NCBI GenBank assembly: GCA_034422355.1 | Contig: DAOUJS010000019.1 | Coordinates: 1-64,000, forward strand | From: CATOSP01 sp034422355 | GTDB taxonomy: Bacteria; Chloroflexota; Dehalococcoidia; Lucifugimonadales; UBA3495 | Length of the DNA stretch: 64,000 nucleotides | Reading direction: 5' to 3' | In this document: positions 43,136-52,126 of the stretch, piece after piece | Numbering within the stretch: the stretch's first letter is position 1 | How the letters are laid out: every line of letters begins with the position of its first letter | Translations under genes and position numbers: made by a program | Notes under the pieces: model-generated | The model's input: the letters and a program-made list of their open reading frames with translations, nothing else | Told to the model about the DNA's origin: nothing | The model's database searches: none

Positions 43136-46100
43136 ATGGAGGCCAACATAAGCTCTTATACAATCCAGGCCAAGCCGGACAAAGTGTTGGTCATTGGCTC
43201 TGGTCCTATAGTCATAGGTCAGGCAGCGGAGTTCGATTACGCCGGGACCCAGGCATGTACTGCCCTCCGAGAGGAGGGCGTCACCACCGTTCTGGTCAAC
43301 TCGAACCCCGCCACCATAATGACCGACGACGACATTGCGGACCGGGTATACATCGAACCGTTGACCGTCGAGGTGCTTGAGCGGGTCATCCGCATTGAGC
43401 GCCCTGACGGTCTGCTCCCGACTCTGGGAGGACAAACGGGCCTCAACCTGGCCGTTGCGCTGGCCAACGCCGGCGTCCTGGAGCGGCACAACGTCCGCAT
43501 TCTGGGGACTCCGCTGGAAACCATCCGCAGGGCGGAGGACCGGGAGTTTTTCCGCAATTTCCTCCACGAAATTGGAGAGCCTGAACCGCGGAATTTCACC
43601 GCCTCATCCACTGAGGAGGCCCACGCGCTGGGGCGCCAGATGGGCCTTCCTCTGGTCATCCGGCCTGCCTACACCCTGGGCGGCAGCGGCGGCGGAATCG
43701 CCAATACGTGGGAAGAATTCGAATCGATCGTGCAGAGCGGCCTGTCCGCCAGCCCCATCTCGCAGATACTTCTCGAACGCTCTCTGGCAGGCTGGAAGGA
43801 GGTCGAGTATGAGGTAATGCGTGATGGAGCAGACAACTGTATAACCATCTGCAACATGGAGAACCTGGACCCCATGGGGGTCCACACCGGGGACAGCATC
43901 GTCGTCGCGCCCAGCCAGACCCTGACCGACAAAGAATACCAGATGCTCCGCACCGCCAGCCTGAAGATCATCCGTGGTCTGGGCATTGAGGGCGGTTGCA
44001 ACATCCAGTTCGCTCTGCGCCCCCACCCGGTGGTGGTCGACGAATTGTCCCTGCCCGATACACTGGAGTCCGACTACTACGTGATCGAAGTCAATCCCAG
44101 GGTAAGCCGCAGTTCAGCCCTGGCCAGCAAGGCGACGGGATACCCTATTGCCCGTGTGGCGGCCAAGATAGCCGTGGGAAAGCGGCTGGACGAGATACCC
44201 AACGCCGTCACAGACAAGACCAGGGCCGCATTCGAACCTGCCCTGGACTACTGTGTCGTCAAATTTCCCCGGTGGCCGTTTGACAAGTTCCCCAACGGTG
44301 ACCGGCGGACGACGACCCAGATGAAGGCCACAGGCGAAGTGATGGTCATTGACCGCTCATTCGAGTCGGCTCTGCAAAAGGCTGCCCGCGGTCTGGAGTT
44401 GGGCGGGCGGTCCCTTCTCTGGGAACATCCTGACTGGCGGGATGCCCAGGGCGTAGACCTCGAAGACCCGCGTTTCGGACCCAATGACGAGCGCCTTTGG
44501 GCTCTCATGGCAGCGATACGGAGAAACATAGACGGGGAAACGCTGACTCGCCGCACTTACATCGACCCCTGGTTCATCAGCGCGCTGGAGCGCATTGTAG
44601 GCATGGAACGCCGCCTGCTCTCCGAACCGTTGACTCCCCAGTTGCTGCTTCAGGCCAAGCGCCTGGGGTTCTCCGACGACCAAATAGGAACGCTGGCTGA
44701 TGTCCTCCCCGAGCAGGTCCGGAATCTGCGAAACGCATGGGACATTCGCCCCGTTTACAAGACCGTGGACACCTGCGCCGCCGAGTTCGAGGCGGTTACT
44801 CCCTATTACTACAGTTCCTACGACCAGGAAAACGAGGCCCTGCCCCTGCCCGGCCCCAAGGCCATAGTCATTGGCAGCGGCCCAATCCGTATCGGCCAGG
44901 GGATAGAGTTCGATTATTGCAGCGTCCATGCGGCCTGGGCATTGTCCCGAAACGATGTGCGCAGCATTATGATCAACTCCAATCCCGAGACGGTGTCCAC
45001 CGACTTCGACGCCAGCGACCGGCTCTACTTCGAGCCTCTCGACGAAGAATCGGTGAGGGACATCATCGAGAACGAGGCGGGTGATGACGACCCGCCTCCC
45101 TGCGTGGTCCAGTTCGGAGGCCAGACTGCCATCAACCTCTCCCAGTCATTGGCGTCGGCGGGCCTTCCGATCCTGGGTTCCAGCGCGGAAGCCATCGACA
45201 TCGCCTCCGACCGCCATAAGTTCGAGGAGTTCCTCGCCCGCCTGGGTATCCCTCAACCACCTGGCGCGGCCGTAAGTTCGGTGGAGGAGGCGTTGCGTGT
45301 CGCCCAGAACATTGGCTACCCGGCCGTTGTTCGCCCCAGCTATGTCCTGGGGGGACGGGCCATGGAAATCGTCCAGAACGCTTCAGAGTTGATCCGTTAC
45401 CTGACAGTGGCCGTGGAAATCGCGCCTGACAAGCGGGTGCTGATCGACCGGTATATCGAGGGCAAGGAGTGTGAGGTTGACGCCGTATGCGACGGCAGCC
45501 AGGTGCTGATTCCCGGCATTATGGAACATATTGAACGGGCCGGGGTCCACAGCGGCGACTCAATGGCTATCTATCCCGGCCTGAACCTGACTGAGGAAGA
45601 GGTCGACACTATCGTCGACTACACGACCAGAATCGGCCTGGCGCTTGAAGTCCGCGGGCTGATGAACATCCAGTTCGTCATCCAGGGTGGCCCCCCCTAC
45701 CGCAGCCCGCAACAGGGGGCGGAAGCGGGGTGGGGACGGGATGCTGTCGGCGCCGCCGAAAGCTCCACAGCGGTTTACGTCCTGGAAGTGAACCCTCGCG
45801 GCAGCCGCACGATTCCCTTCATCTCCAAGGTAACCGGCGTGCCGGTGGCCTCGATGGCGACGCGGGTCATGCTCGGCCATTCCCTGGAGCAACAGGGATA
45901 CCAGGGAGGGTTGTGGCCCCGGCAACGGCTGGTCGGAATCAAGGCGCCTGTATTTTCTATGGGCAAGCTGGTGGGCGTGGACTGGCATCTGTGCCCCGAG
46001 ATGAAATCCACCGGGGAGGTGATGGGAATTGACTGGGACTTCGGCAGCGCCCTGTCCAAAGCCCTCATGGCCGCCAACCTGAATCTCAACAGCCAGTCTT

Positions 46101-46498
46101 CGGTCCTGCTCAGCATTGCCGACCACGACAAGGCCGAATCCGTATCCCTCATCCGGGCGTTGCACCAGGCCGGGTGCCGTCTCTACGCCACCGAGGGAAC
46201 GGCGGCAATGATCTCGGCAATGGGTATGCCGGTAACCACAGTCAGCAAGATGCTCGACGAGGGAAGCCCCAACGTAGTAGACGTGGTGAACGACGGCACG
46301 GTCACTGCTGTGATAAATACCCTGTCTGGTGACACATCCGTGATGCAGGACGGGTTCCACATCCGCCGCGCCGCCGTGGAGCGTCAGACCCCCTGCTTTA
46401 CATCCCTGGACACTGCGCGCGCCGCGGTGGAAAGCCTGTTGATGGGAGAAGGGGCCTATAGCGTCAAATGCACCGGCGAATATCGCAACTCGGTGTGA
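43136..46498 (+). CDS. carB: Carbamoyl-phosphate synthase large subunit
   Basis: This is a full-length 1120-residue CarB. The first half begins DKVLVIGSGPIVIGQAAEFDYAGTQACTAL (VLVIGSGPIVIGQAAEFDYAG) and has an ATP-grasp domain (EYEVMRDGADNCITICNMEN, VIEVNPRVSRSSALASKATGYP). A linker domain follows (about residues 400-560). The second half starts AIVIGSGPIRIGQGIEFDYCSVHAAWAL (IVIGSGPIRIGQGIEFDYC) with VLEVNPRGSRTIPFISKVTG. The C-terminus carries the allosteric MGS-like domain (VSLIRALHQAGCRLYATEGTAAM, in pieces LYATEGT). It works with CarA, making carbamoyl phosphate for PyrB. Confidence 0.97.
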   Translation: MEANISSYTIQAKPDKVLVIGSGPIVIGQAAEFDYAGTQACTALREEGVTTVLVNSNPATIMTDDDIADRVYIEPLTVEVLERVIRIERPDGLLPTLGGQTGLNLAVALANAGVLERHNVRILGTPLETIRRAEDREFFRNFLHEIGEPEPRNFTASSTEEAHALGRQMGLPLVIRPAYTLGGSGGGIANTWEEFESIVQSGLSASPISQILLERSLAGWKEVEYEVMRDGADNCITICNMENLDPMGVHTGDSIVVAPSQTLTDKEYQMLRTASLKIIRGLGIEGGCNIQFALRPHPVVVDELSLPDTLESDYYVIEVNPRVSRSSALASKATGYPIARVAAKIAVGKRLDEIPNAVTDKTRAAFEPALDYCVVKFPRWPFDKFPNGDRRTTTQMKATGEVMVIDRSFESALQKAARGLELGGRSLLWEHPDWRDAQGVDLEDPRFGPNDERLWALMAAIRRNIDGETLTRRTYIDPWFISALERIVGMERRLLSEPLTPQLLLQAKRLGFSDDQIGTLADVLPEQVRNLRNAWDIRPVYKTVDTCAAEFEAVTPYYYSSYDQENEALPLPGPKAIVIGSGPIRIGQGIEFDYCSVHAAWALSRNDVRSIMINSNPETVSTDFDASDRLYFEPLDEESVRDIIENEAGDDDPPPCVVQFGGQTAINLSQSLASAGLPILGSSAEAIDIASDRHKFEEFLARLGIPQPPGAAVSSVEEALRVAQNIGYPAVVRPSYVLGGRAMEIVQNASELIRYLTVAVEIAPDKRVLIDRYIEGKECEVDAVCDGSQVLIPGIMEHIERAGVHSGDSMAIYPGLNLTEEEVDTIVDYTTRIGLALEVRGLMNIQFVIQGGPPYRSPQQGAEAGWGRDAVGAAESSTAVYVLEVNPRGSRTIPFISKVTGVPVASMATRVMLGHSLEQQGYQGGLWPRQRLVGIKAPVFSMGKLVGVDWHLCPEMKSTGEVMGIDWDFGSALSKALMAANLNLNSQSSVLLSIADHDKAESVSLIRALHQAGCRLYATEGTAAMISAMGMPVTTVSKMLDEGSPNVVDVVNDGTVTAVINTLSGDTSVMQDGFHIRRAAVERQTPCFTSLDTARAAVESLLMGEGAYSVKCTGEYRNSV

Positions 46499-46540
46499 CT
46501 CCCACTTCTGAAAGTCACGAAGTCCCGCTGGAAACGCTGG

Positions 46541-46570
46541 TTGACATGAGACGTCAGGACGTCTCATACT
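46541..46570 (+). promoter_or_regulatory. Promoter of the methyltransferase gene with palindromic operator
   Basis: TTGACA (46541-46546), 18 bases and CATACT (46565-46570). A perfect 10-base inverted repeat ATGAGACGTC-AG-GACGTCTCAT (46546-46567) fills the spacer and contains two GACGTC hexamers. The ATG at 46577 is seven bases behind the -10, with no ribosome-binding site. Confidence 0.7.
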
Positions 46571-46576
46571 CTCCCC

Positions 46577-47755
46577 ATGTGTACACGCCTTAAGAATCCC
46601 CCTGGGCAGGTCCGGGATGCCATAATCAAAGTGCTGGAAAAGTCCGCCGGCCCCCTGACCGTCAAGGAGATTACGGAGCGGGTGGCTGGCGAAATTGGCG
46701 CGACACCGGCATCCTCAGTACGCTCGTACCTCCGGCTCAATACCCCCGGAACATTCGTAAGGGAAAGCCGGGGACTATACCGGGTCCGGGACTATCCGGC
46801 TAACCCGCGGCAAAAGTATTTCGGGCGTTTGGCAGACCGGGAAGCTCCGTTTGTTTACCGGCAGTCGGTACTTCACAACGACGATTGCTTCTCCTGGATT
46901 GCCGGACGGCCGGAAAACTCCATCCACGCCGTTGTCACAGACCCCCCTTATGGCCTCCACGAATACACCGACGAGCAGCAGGCCAAACTAAGGTCCCGCA
47001 GGGGCGGTGTCTGGAGAATCCCGCCTTCCTTTGACGGGAATACCCGTTCCCCACTGCCCAGGTTCACCACATTGGACGAGAACCAACTTGCCGCGATAGC
47101 CGATTTCTTCTACGTTTGGGCAGATACGTTGAGACCTGCGCTTGTGCCCGGCGCGAACGTCGTAGTCGCGTCCAACCCCCTTGTATCACATATCGTATCC
47201 ACCGCCCTGGCAAAAGCCGGGCTCGAACGCCGGGGAGAGATAATACGCCTGACCATGACCATGCGCGGCGGCGACAGGCCGAAGGGCGCACATGAGGAAT
47301 TCCGCGATGTCAGCGTGATGCCCAGGTCGATGTGGGAGCCGTGGCTGTTGTTCCGAAGACCGCTGGAAGGCAGGGTCAGGGATAACTTGAGGCGGTGGGC
47401 AACCGGCGGTTTCCGGCGCCCCGGCGAGGACAAGCCCTTCGGGGACGTCATCCCCTCGCTTCCCACAAGGGCTGCTGAACGGGAACTGGCCCCTCACCCC
47501 AGCTTGAAACCCCAGTCCTTCCTGCGCCAACTGGTCCGGGCGATCCTGCCCCTGGGCCGGGGAATCATCCTTGACCCCTTTGCCGGGTCGGGTTCCACCC
47601 TTGCGGCAAGCAACGCCATCGGTTACCAGAGCATCGGCGTTGAGAAGGACCGTCACTACTTCCTGGTCGCCAGGGAAGCCGTCCCCAAGCTCACCGCACT
47701 AACCGTCAACCAGGACGCTGAAGCCTATAGACCCAATTCTCACGAAGTTTCCTGA
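46577..47755 (+). CDS. DNA methyltransferase (restriction-modification), winged-helix N-terminus
   Basis: This 392-residue protein begins with a winged-helix-like module (residues about 10-75, VRDAIIKVLEKSAGPLTVKEITERVA in part, SVRSYLRLNTPGTFVRESRGLYRV in part). It is followed by the catalytic amino-methyltransferase motifs in the beta-class order: TDPPYGL at about 121-127 (motif IV) and DPFAGSGSTLAAS at about 333-345 (motif I, SAM binding). The DPPY form favours adenine-N6 or cytosine-N4. It pairs with the convergent endonuclease. Its ATG has no ribosome-binding site but lies seven bases after a -10, so a leaderless message is likely. The HTH may act on the promoter palindrome. Confidence 0.9.
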   Translation: MCTRLKNPPGQVRDAIIKVLEKSAGPLTVKEITERVAGEIGATPASSVRSYLRLNTPGTFVRESRGLYRVRDYPANPRQKYFGRLADREAPFVYRQSVLHNDDCFSWIAGRPENSIHAVVTDPPYGLHEYTDEQQAKLRSRRGGVWRIPPSFDGNTRSPLPRFTTLDENQLAAIADFFYVWADTLRPALVPGANVVVASNPLVSHIVSTALAKAGLERRGEIIRLTMTMRGGDRPKGAHEEFRDVSVMPRSMWEPWLLFRRPLEGRVRDNLRRWATGGFRRPGEDKPFGDVIPSLPTRAAERELAPHPSLKPQSFLRQLVRAILPLGRGIILDPFAGSGSTLAASNAIGYQSIGVEKDRHYFLVAREAVPKLTALTVNQDAEAYRPNSHEVS

Positions 47756-48320
47756 TTCCATCCCGGTGCAGCGTGGCCGTCCGGGTCCCGAGTTCGCCGC
47801 GTGGATTCCGCCGGAAGTCGTCCAGGGTAACTTCGCCGAGGTATACCTCGGTAAACGTCATGGGGCTACGGCCGGCGGCCGGTTCCGTCTCGTTATCGAC
47901 CTCGTAAACAAAGACGCACATCCATTGGTTCCGTGCGCCGTGGGTGTCTACCGCACCCCCACGGTTGCGGGTCGTCTTGACCTCTACGCCCTGGCCGCCC
48001 GCCCTCACTGAGTTTTGTGGGTACACTCCCTGAACAACCAGGTCGGGATGCCCGTTGAAGTATTGGTTTTCCACCAATGTCCGTGAGTGAGTGGCCAGGC
48101 TGACGGTGAGCATGTCGGATATCACGCCCGACATTATGGCCGGGCGCAGCATATCATCCAGCCGCCGCAGGCCCTTGGATGTCAGATGTTCGTTTACGTC
48201 GTAGAAAAAATCATAAACGTCTGTGATTGCCAACCGGAAGTCATCGATTCTCAATTGGTAGGGAAGCTCAAGGCTATGGTTGAAACTGCCTCCATCGACA
48301 ACATTCCTTACCACTGGCAT
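47706..48320 (-). CDS. Type II restriction endonuclease, PD-(D/E)xK type
   Basis: This 204-residue protein is encoded convergently with the methyltransferase and overlaps its 3' end by 50 bases. A nuclease core is visible in HPDLVVQGV (P92, D93) and GVEVKTTRNRGG (E113, V, K115), giving PD-x19-EVK. The start is uncertain: a GTG at 48314 (third codon) lies seven bases after a TATGAT -10, matching the leaderless spacing of the methyltransferase. No similar family was recalled by name; identification rests on the motif and the methyltransferase neighbour. Confidence 0.75.
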   Translation of the reverse strand: MPVVRNVVDGGSFNHSLELPYQLRIDDFRLAITDVYDFFYDVNEHLTSKGLRRLDDMLRPAIMSGVISDMLTVSLATHSRTLVENQYFNGHPDLVVQGVYPQNSVRAGGQGVEVKTTRNRGGAVDTHGARNQWMCVFVYEVDNETEPAAGRSPMTFTEVYLGEVTLDDFRRNPRGELGTRTATLHRDGIRKLRENWVYRLQRPG

Positions 48321-48396
48321 ATCATACGGCCACTGTTTCGTGGTTGGTAGTGGAGTGTTCTACCCGGTGAAAATGCGTTCCCTCAGCGGATAAATC

Positions 48397-49350
48397 CTAC
48401 CATTCCATTTCCATACCCAGGCCCCTGGCCTTCGCCTGCTCGTAGACCAGCTTGGCCGCCGCCACATCTGCAACCCCGGTGCCCATCAGCTTGGCGAAGA
48501 CCACCTGCTCCGGGTTGTCCCGCCCTGTAACCATTCCGGCGACCGCATGGCGCAGCTCAATCATCCGGCTCCACTGGAAGACGCCGCGATCAACCGCGCT
48601 GGCCATGTCCCCTGCTTCTATGGGGGCCTGGTCCGCCGAGTCCACGAACACCTTGTCGGCCCTGGCCAGCATCGAGTCCGTCACTTCCTGGACCCGCCAG
48701 GTGGTCGGGCCCGCGCCGATGACCGTAGCCCCCTGCGAGACCCAGGCTCCGTCCAGCACAGGCTCCGTGGCGGCAGCGATGCAGATGACGATGTCGCTGG
48801 CGGTTACCGCTTCCTCCCCGCTGTCAACCGCGCTTACGTCTACGCCCAGTGACTCGCTCATGGACGCCGCGAAAGCCTCCCGGCGCTCCGGGGTCCGGCT
48901 GAACGCCTTGACCTTCCCGATGTTCCTGACCCTGGCAACCGCCTCCAACTGAGTGGGCGCCTGGTATCCGGTACCGATGATACCTAGCGTCGCTGATTCC
49001 GGGTTGGACAGGTACTTCACTGCCACGCCCGTAGTCGCGCCGGTGCGCAGTTGCCCAAGGCGGTTTGCCTGGGTGTAGCACAACAGGACTCCGGTGTTGG
49101 CATCATAAAGGCTGACCTGAAATGAGTATGCGCCACGGACCACGGTGTAGGTCTTGACACCCAGCACGTCATCGTAAAACAGGCCCCCGCCCATCACAGA
49201 CAGCATTCCCCCGCCGGCAATTATCTTCCGCCGGGGCAGGTTATAAGCCTCGCCATGTCCGAAGTGACGCTGCATAGACTCTATGGTCTCCAACATCTCT
49301 CCCATGCCGATGGCTTTCGAAACATCATCGTCGCGCAAGAAAAGTGCCAT
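48397..49350 (-). CDS. Ornithine cyclodeaminase / mu-crystallin family protein
   Basis: Members deaminate ornithine to proline or reduce imines with NAD(P)H. The 317-residue reading from ATG 49350 (GGAAGGG upstream) includes GEMLETIESMQRHF, GGMLSVMGGGLFYDD, QANRLGQLRTGATTGVAVKYL (RLGQLRTGA), the Rossmann motif LGIIGTGYQAPTQLEAV and ADKVFVDSADQAPIEAGD. A longer frame to 49431 lacks a ribosome-binding site. The family also includes alanine dehydrogenase and ketimine reductase, so the substrate is not fixed. It is monocistronic. Confidence 0.87.
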   Translation of the reverse strand: MALFLRDDDVSKAIGMGEMLETIESMQRHFGHGEAYNLPRRKIIAGGGMLSVMGGGLFYDDVLGVKTYTVVRGAYSFQVSLYDANTGVLLCYTQANRLGQLRTGATTGVAVKYLSNPESATLGIIGTGYQAPTQLEAVARVRNIGKVKAFSRTPERREAFAASMSESLGVDVSAVDSGEEAVTASDIVICIAAATEPVLDGAWVSQGATVIGAGPTTWRVQEVTDSMLARADKVFVDSADQAPIEAGDMASAVDRGVFQWSRMIELRHAVAGMVTGRDNPEQVVFAKLMGTGVADVAAAKLVYEQAKARGLGMEMEW

Positions 49351-49638
49351 CCGTCCCTTCCTGATCACTGGTTGTGTGATGGTCTGGAGTGTTGCCCGAC
49401 CTGGACGCACCCGCTCCGTCGCCCAGTCCAACCGATGGTCGCTCGCCTCGGGGACTCCCTATCCGGGCAATCATTGGACGCCGCTCGGGGACAAACTCAC
49501 AGCGCTGGGCTCGAGCTGCGGGAACAGGCAAGCGTGCGAACACGCAGACGTGCGGCTACCACGCAAACCGATGCGGGTTATTGAGGGCTGCTGGCGGGGT
49601 AGACGCCGCAAGTTCCCTGAGCGGGAACAAGCCGTGGG

Positions 49639-49884
49639 TTACTTGCCGTCGAAAAAGTCCCGGTTCTTGATGATAAATGGCCGCCACTTCGAGGGAACAG
49701 CAAACTCGTCGAAAATGGCGTTAACCGGGCACACCGATTCACAGTAAGAGCAGTCGATGCAAATCTCTGGATCGATGTAGTACATCTCCGCTTCGTCGGT
49801 GGTCTGGATACAGTCCACCGGGCAGACCTCTACGCAGCTTGCGTCTTTTACCCCGATGCAGGGTTCTGTGATCACGTATGGCAT
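49639..49884 (-). CDS. 7Fe/8Fe ferredoxin (FdxA-like)
   Basis: This 81-residue electron carrier begins PYVITEPCIGVKDASCVEVCPVDC (split as TEPCIGVKDASC and VEVCPVDC) and ends with CIDCSYCESVCP. The first cysteines (C9, C17, C21, C25) have the spacing of 3Fe-4S/4Fe-4S ferredoxins, and C42, C45, C48 and C52 bind a second 4Fe-4S cluster. The C-terminus PSKWRPFIIKNRDFFDGK is typical. An open frame to 50217 exists but starts inside the divergent regulator, so the ATG at 49884 is right. The promoter region is shared with lysR. Confidence 0.92.
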   Translation of the reverse strand: MPYVITEPCIGVKDASCVEVCPVDCIQTTDEAEMYYIDPEICIDCSYCESVCPVNAIFDEFAVPSKWRPFIIKNRDFFDGK

Positions 49885-49984
49885 ATACCCGCAACCACTC
49901 TGCCGCTCATCGTGGCCACCAACAGGCCACGTGAGCGCAAGCTCAATATAGGTTCGACCCCATTTTCGATTCGGCCAATATATT

Positions 49985-50013
49985 TTGTCAAGCGATAACA
50001 TATGATATATTAT
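49985..50013 (+). promoter_or_regulatory. Promoter of the LysR gene in the divergent lysR/ferredoxin gap
   Basis: TTGTCA (49985-49990), 17 bases and TATTAT (50008-50013) on the plus strand. On the minus strand TTGACA overlaps the same place (49986-49991) but has a poor -10. A near-palindromic AT-rich stretch covers the plus-strand spacer. Confidence 0.6.
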
Positions 50014-50112
50014 ATCGAATCCAACCGGGAGACGGATTCTATCCGCCACTCCCCGGCCGGCACGGCTGTGTGGAGCCGTGTTCTCAGTCGGTATTAGTTG
50101 GGGGCAAGCCTT

Positions 50113-51066
50113 ATGGAACTGCGCGAGTTGATCAGCTTTTACCACGTAGCGCGCCTTCGCAGCGTATCCAAGGCGGCCCGCACCCTGGAGCTTGGCCAGC
50201 CAACTGTCACGACCCACCTGCGTAAACTGGAGAGCGAATTCGGCATCACACTCTTCGACCGCATCAAGCGCCCCATTCAGCTCACGTCTGAAGGCGTGAC
50301 TCTCCTGGAGTTGGTGACGCCCGTAGTCCAGGCGGTAGATACTCTAAAGACCCAGATGGACTACTCGGAACGGCTGGGATCCTTCGTAGTCGGAGCATAC
50401 CACGACCTGCTGATGCACCATCTGCCCAGGGGCATCCAGGAGTTTCGGTCCCAGATGCCGGATGTGCGGATCCGCTTGCTGGCGCGCCCATATAACGGGC
50501 TGATCACCCTGGTCAAGTCGGGCGAGTTGGACCTGGCATTTTGCTCTCCCCCTCCCGCCGACGATCCATCTTTAGAGTTCCAGGAACTGTTCGAGTACAA
50601 CGTGGTCCTGATGACCCCACCTGGACACCCGCTATTGGAGAGCCACCCCGTACAACTCCAGGATGTAGCCGAGTGGCCGCTGATCCTCTCCGGCCCGGAG
50701 AGCCTGACCCGACAAAAGGTGGAGGGTACGCTGAAGAACCAGGGAATCAACTACGAGGTCGTCCTGGCTATGGACGACACGGAGTCGATCAAGCGATATG
50801 TGGAGATTGGGTTGGGAATGGCCATCGCGCCCGACTTCACTCTTCACCCAGAGGACCACGACAAGTTGGGCGTCGTGCGCCTCGACCATATCTTTCCCGG
50901 GTCGGTCATCGGCGTCTGCACCCTTCGGGGCAAGTTCCTGGGAAGGGCGGTCCGCAGCTTCATAGAGGCAATGTCAGACCAACTTCGGGGCTACCACGCT
51001 GAGCTTTGGGAGTGGGTCCGCTCAGACGACGACCAGATGGCTTCGGTGGTTCCATCTGACCACTGA
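50113..51066 (+). CDS. LysR-family transcriptional regulator
   Basis: This regulator of 317 residues has an N-terminal winged helix (residues 2-60, MELRELISFYHVARLRSVSKAARTLELGQPTVTTHLRKLE, in parts SVSKAARTLELGQPTVT) and a C-terminal effector domain (about 92-305). The effector pocket seems to be of the CysB type (SGELDLAFCSPPPADD). It starts at ATG 50113; a frame five codons longer is less likely. It is divergent from the ferredoxin gene, which is the most likely target, in the classical LysR arrangement. Confidence 0.9.
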   Translation: MELRELISFYHVARLRSVSKAARTLELGQPTVTTHLRKLESEFGITLFDRIKRPIQLTSEGVTLLELVTPVVQAVDTLKTQMDYSERLGSFVVGAYHDLLMHHLPRGIQEFRSQMPDVRIRLLARPYNGLITLVKSGELDLAFCSPPPADDPSLEFQELFEYNVVLMTPPGHPLLESHPVQLQDVAEWPLILSGPESLTRQKVEGTLKNQGINYEVVLAMDDTESIKRYVEIGLGMAIAPDFTLHPEDHDKLGVVRLDHIFPGSVIGVCTLRGKFLGRAVRSFIEAMSDQLRGYHAELWEWVRSDDDQMASVVPSDH

Positions 51067-51104
51067 GTCCGGCCATTGCAGGCGCATCAGGTCAGGTCTG
51101 GACC

Positions 51105-51293
51105 TCAGCCTGCCCGGATAACCTCCCGTACTCTGCGCCGCAGGTACGAGCGTGCAAGCAGCAACCGGCGGCGGCACTTCTGGCATGTTACCCCAATATC
51201 CGCCCCCAGCCGGGTAACCTCCCAAAGGTGATTACCGCATGGATGTGCCTTCTTCATGCGTACCACATCGCCGATTTTGAGGTCTAGGTCCAT
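51105..51293 (-). CDS. DUF951 family protein
   Basis: This 62-residue basic protein has KIGDVVRMKKAHPCGNHLWEVTRLGADIGVTC (KIGDVVRMKKAHPCG) and CQKCRRRLLLARSYL, the usual DUF951 layout with a CG and a C-x2-C pair that look like a zinc ligand set. The function of the family is unknown, but it is often near translation or ribosome-related genes. It overlaps the pyrF stop by 10 bases and is probably cotranscribed with it. Confidence 0.85.
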   Translation of the reverse strand: MDLDLKIGDVVRMKKAHPCGNHLWEVTRLGADIGVTCQKCRRRLLLARSYLRRRVREVIRAG

Positions 51294-52120
51294 CCCTTCC
51301 CATCGGCCTCCAACACTCGGTTGATCCCGTCACGCAACTTCTCCGCTTCCGTTCGGGCTGACGCGCCGAAGTCGCGGTCCTGTGACGCATAGATGATTCC
51401 CCGAGAAGAATTGACGATGGCCAACCTTCCTTGCGAGTCTACGCCGTTGCGCACTACCGCTTCCAGCCCGCCACCCTGGACCCCTACGCCCGGGACCAGC
51501 AGTGGAAGTCCGGGGCATAGCTGCCGCACCTCTGAGAGCTGCTCCGGATATGTAGCGCCCATGACCAACGCCAGATTTCCATGTTCGTTCCATCCCGACA
51601 CGGTCAGGGCCAGGTGGTGATACAAGGGGACCATCCCATTCGGAGTGCTTACATGAAGATCTTGAAGATCACCGGACCCGGGATTTGAACCACGGCACCA
51701 GACAAACACACCGCGGTCTGGATCGACCATGAATGGTTCCAGGCCGTCTTTCCCACCCCAAGCATTGACTGTCACCGCGTCGAACCCCCAAACGCTGAAC
51801 ATGGCCCTTGCATACGCAGCGGAGGACACATCAATGTCCCCGCGCTTTGCATCCGCAATGATTATCACTCCGGGCGCCTGGGCGCGAATATAGTCGATGG
51901 TGCCCTGCAACGCCCTTAGACCCGGCAAACCCAGGGCCTCATAGAACGCCAGGTTGGGCTTGTACGCGCACACCAGGTCATGGGTGGCGTCGATAATGGC
52001 CCGGTTGAAGTCCAGAACGTCAGGCACTGGCATCCGCTCCGGGTCAACGTCCAACCCAACACAGACCAGGCTCCGCTTGGCCTCGCAGGCTTGATTCAAT
52101 CGTTCAACGAATGACGGCAT
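51284..52120 (-). CDS. pyrF: Orotidine 5'-phosphate decarboxylase
   Basis: PyrF makes UMP. The 278-residue reading from ATG 52120 has VCVGLDVDPERMPVP, the active-site signature IIADAKRGDIDVSSAAYA (Asp-Lys-x4-Asp in DAKRGDID) and VTVNAWGGKDGLEPFM. This longer-type decarboxylase is the form known in actinobacteria and Chloroflexi. TATAAT (minus strand, 52127-52132) is seven bases before the ATG and no ribosome-binding site is present, indicating a leaderless transcript. The operon for the other pyrimidine steps lies about 5 kb upstream. Confidence 0.93.
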   Translation of the reverse strand: MPSFVERLNQACEAKRSLVCVGLDVDPERMPVPDVLDFNRAIIDATHDLVCAYKPNLAFYEALGLPGLRALQGTIDYIRAQAPGVIIIADAKRGDIDVSSAAYARAMFSVWGFDAVTVNAWGGKDGLEPFMVDPDRGVFVWCRGSNPGSGDLQDLHVSTPNGMVPLYHHLALTVSGWNEHGNLALVMGATYPEQLSEVRQLCPGLPLLVPGVGVQGGGLEAVVRNGVDSQGRLAIVNSSRGIIYASQDRDFGASARTEAEKLRDGINRVLEADGKGWT

Positions 52121-52126
52121 AGGTAC

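Noticed and set aside
51675..51700. tRNA-like T-loop text (GGGATTTGAACC)
   Set aside because: It is inside pyrF and cannot be folded into a cloverleaf with the surrounding bases.
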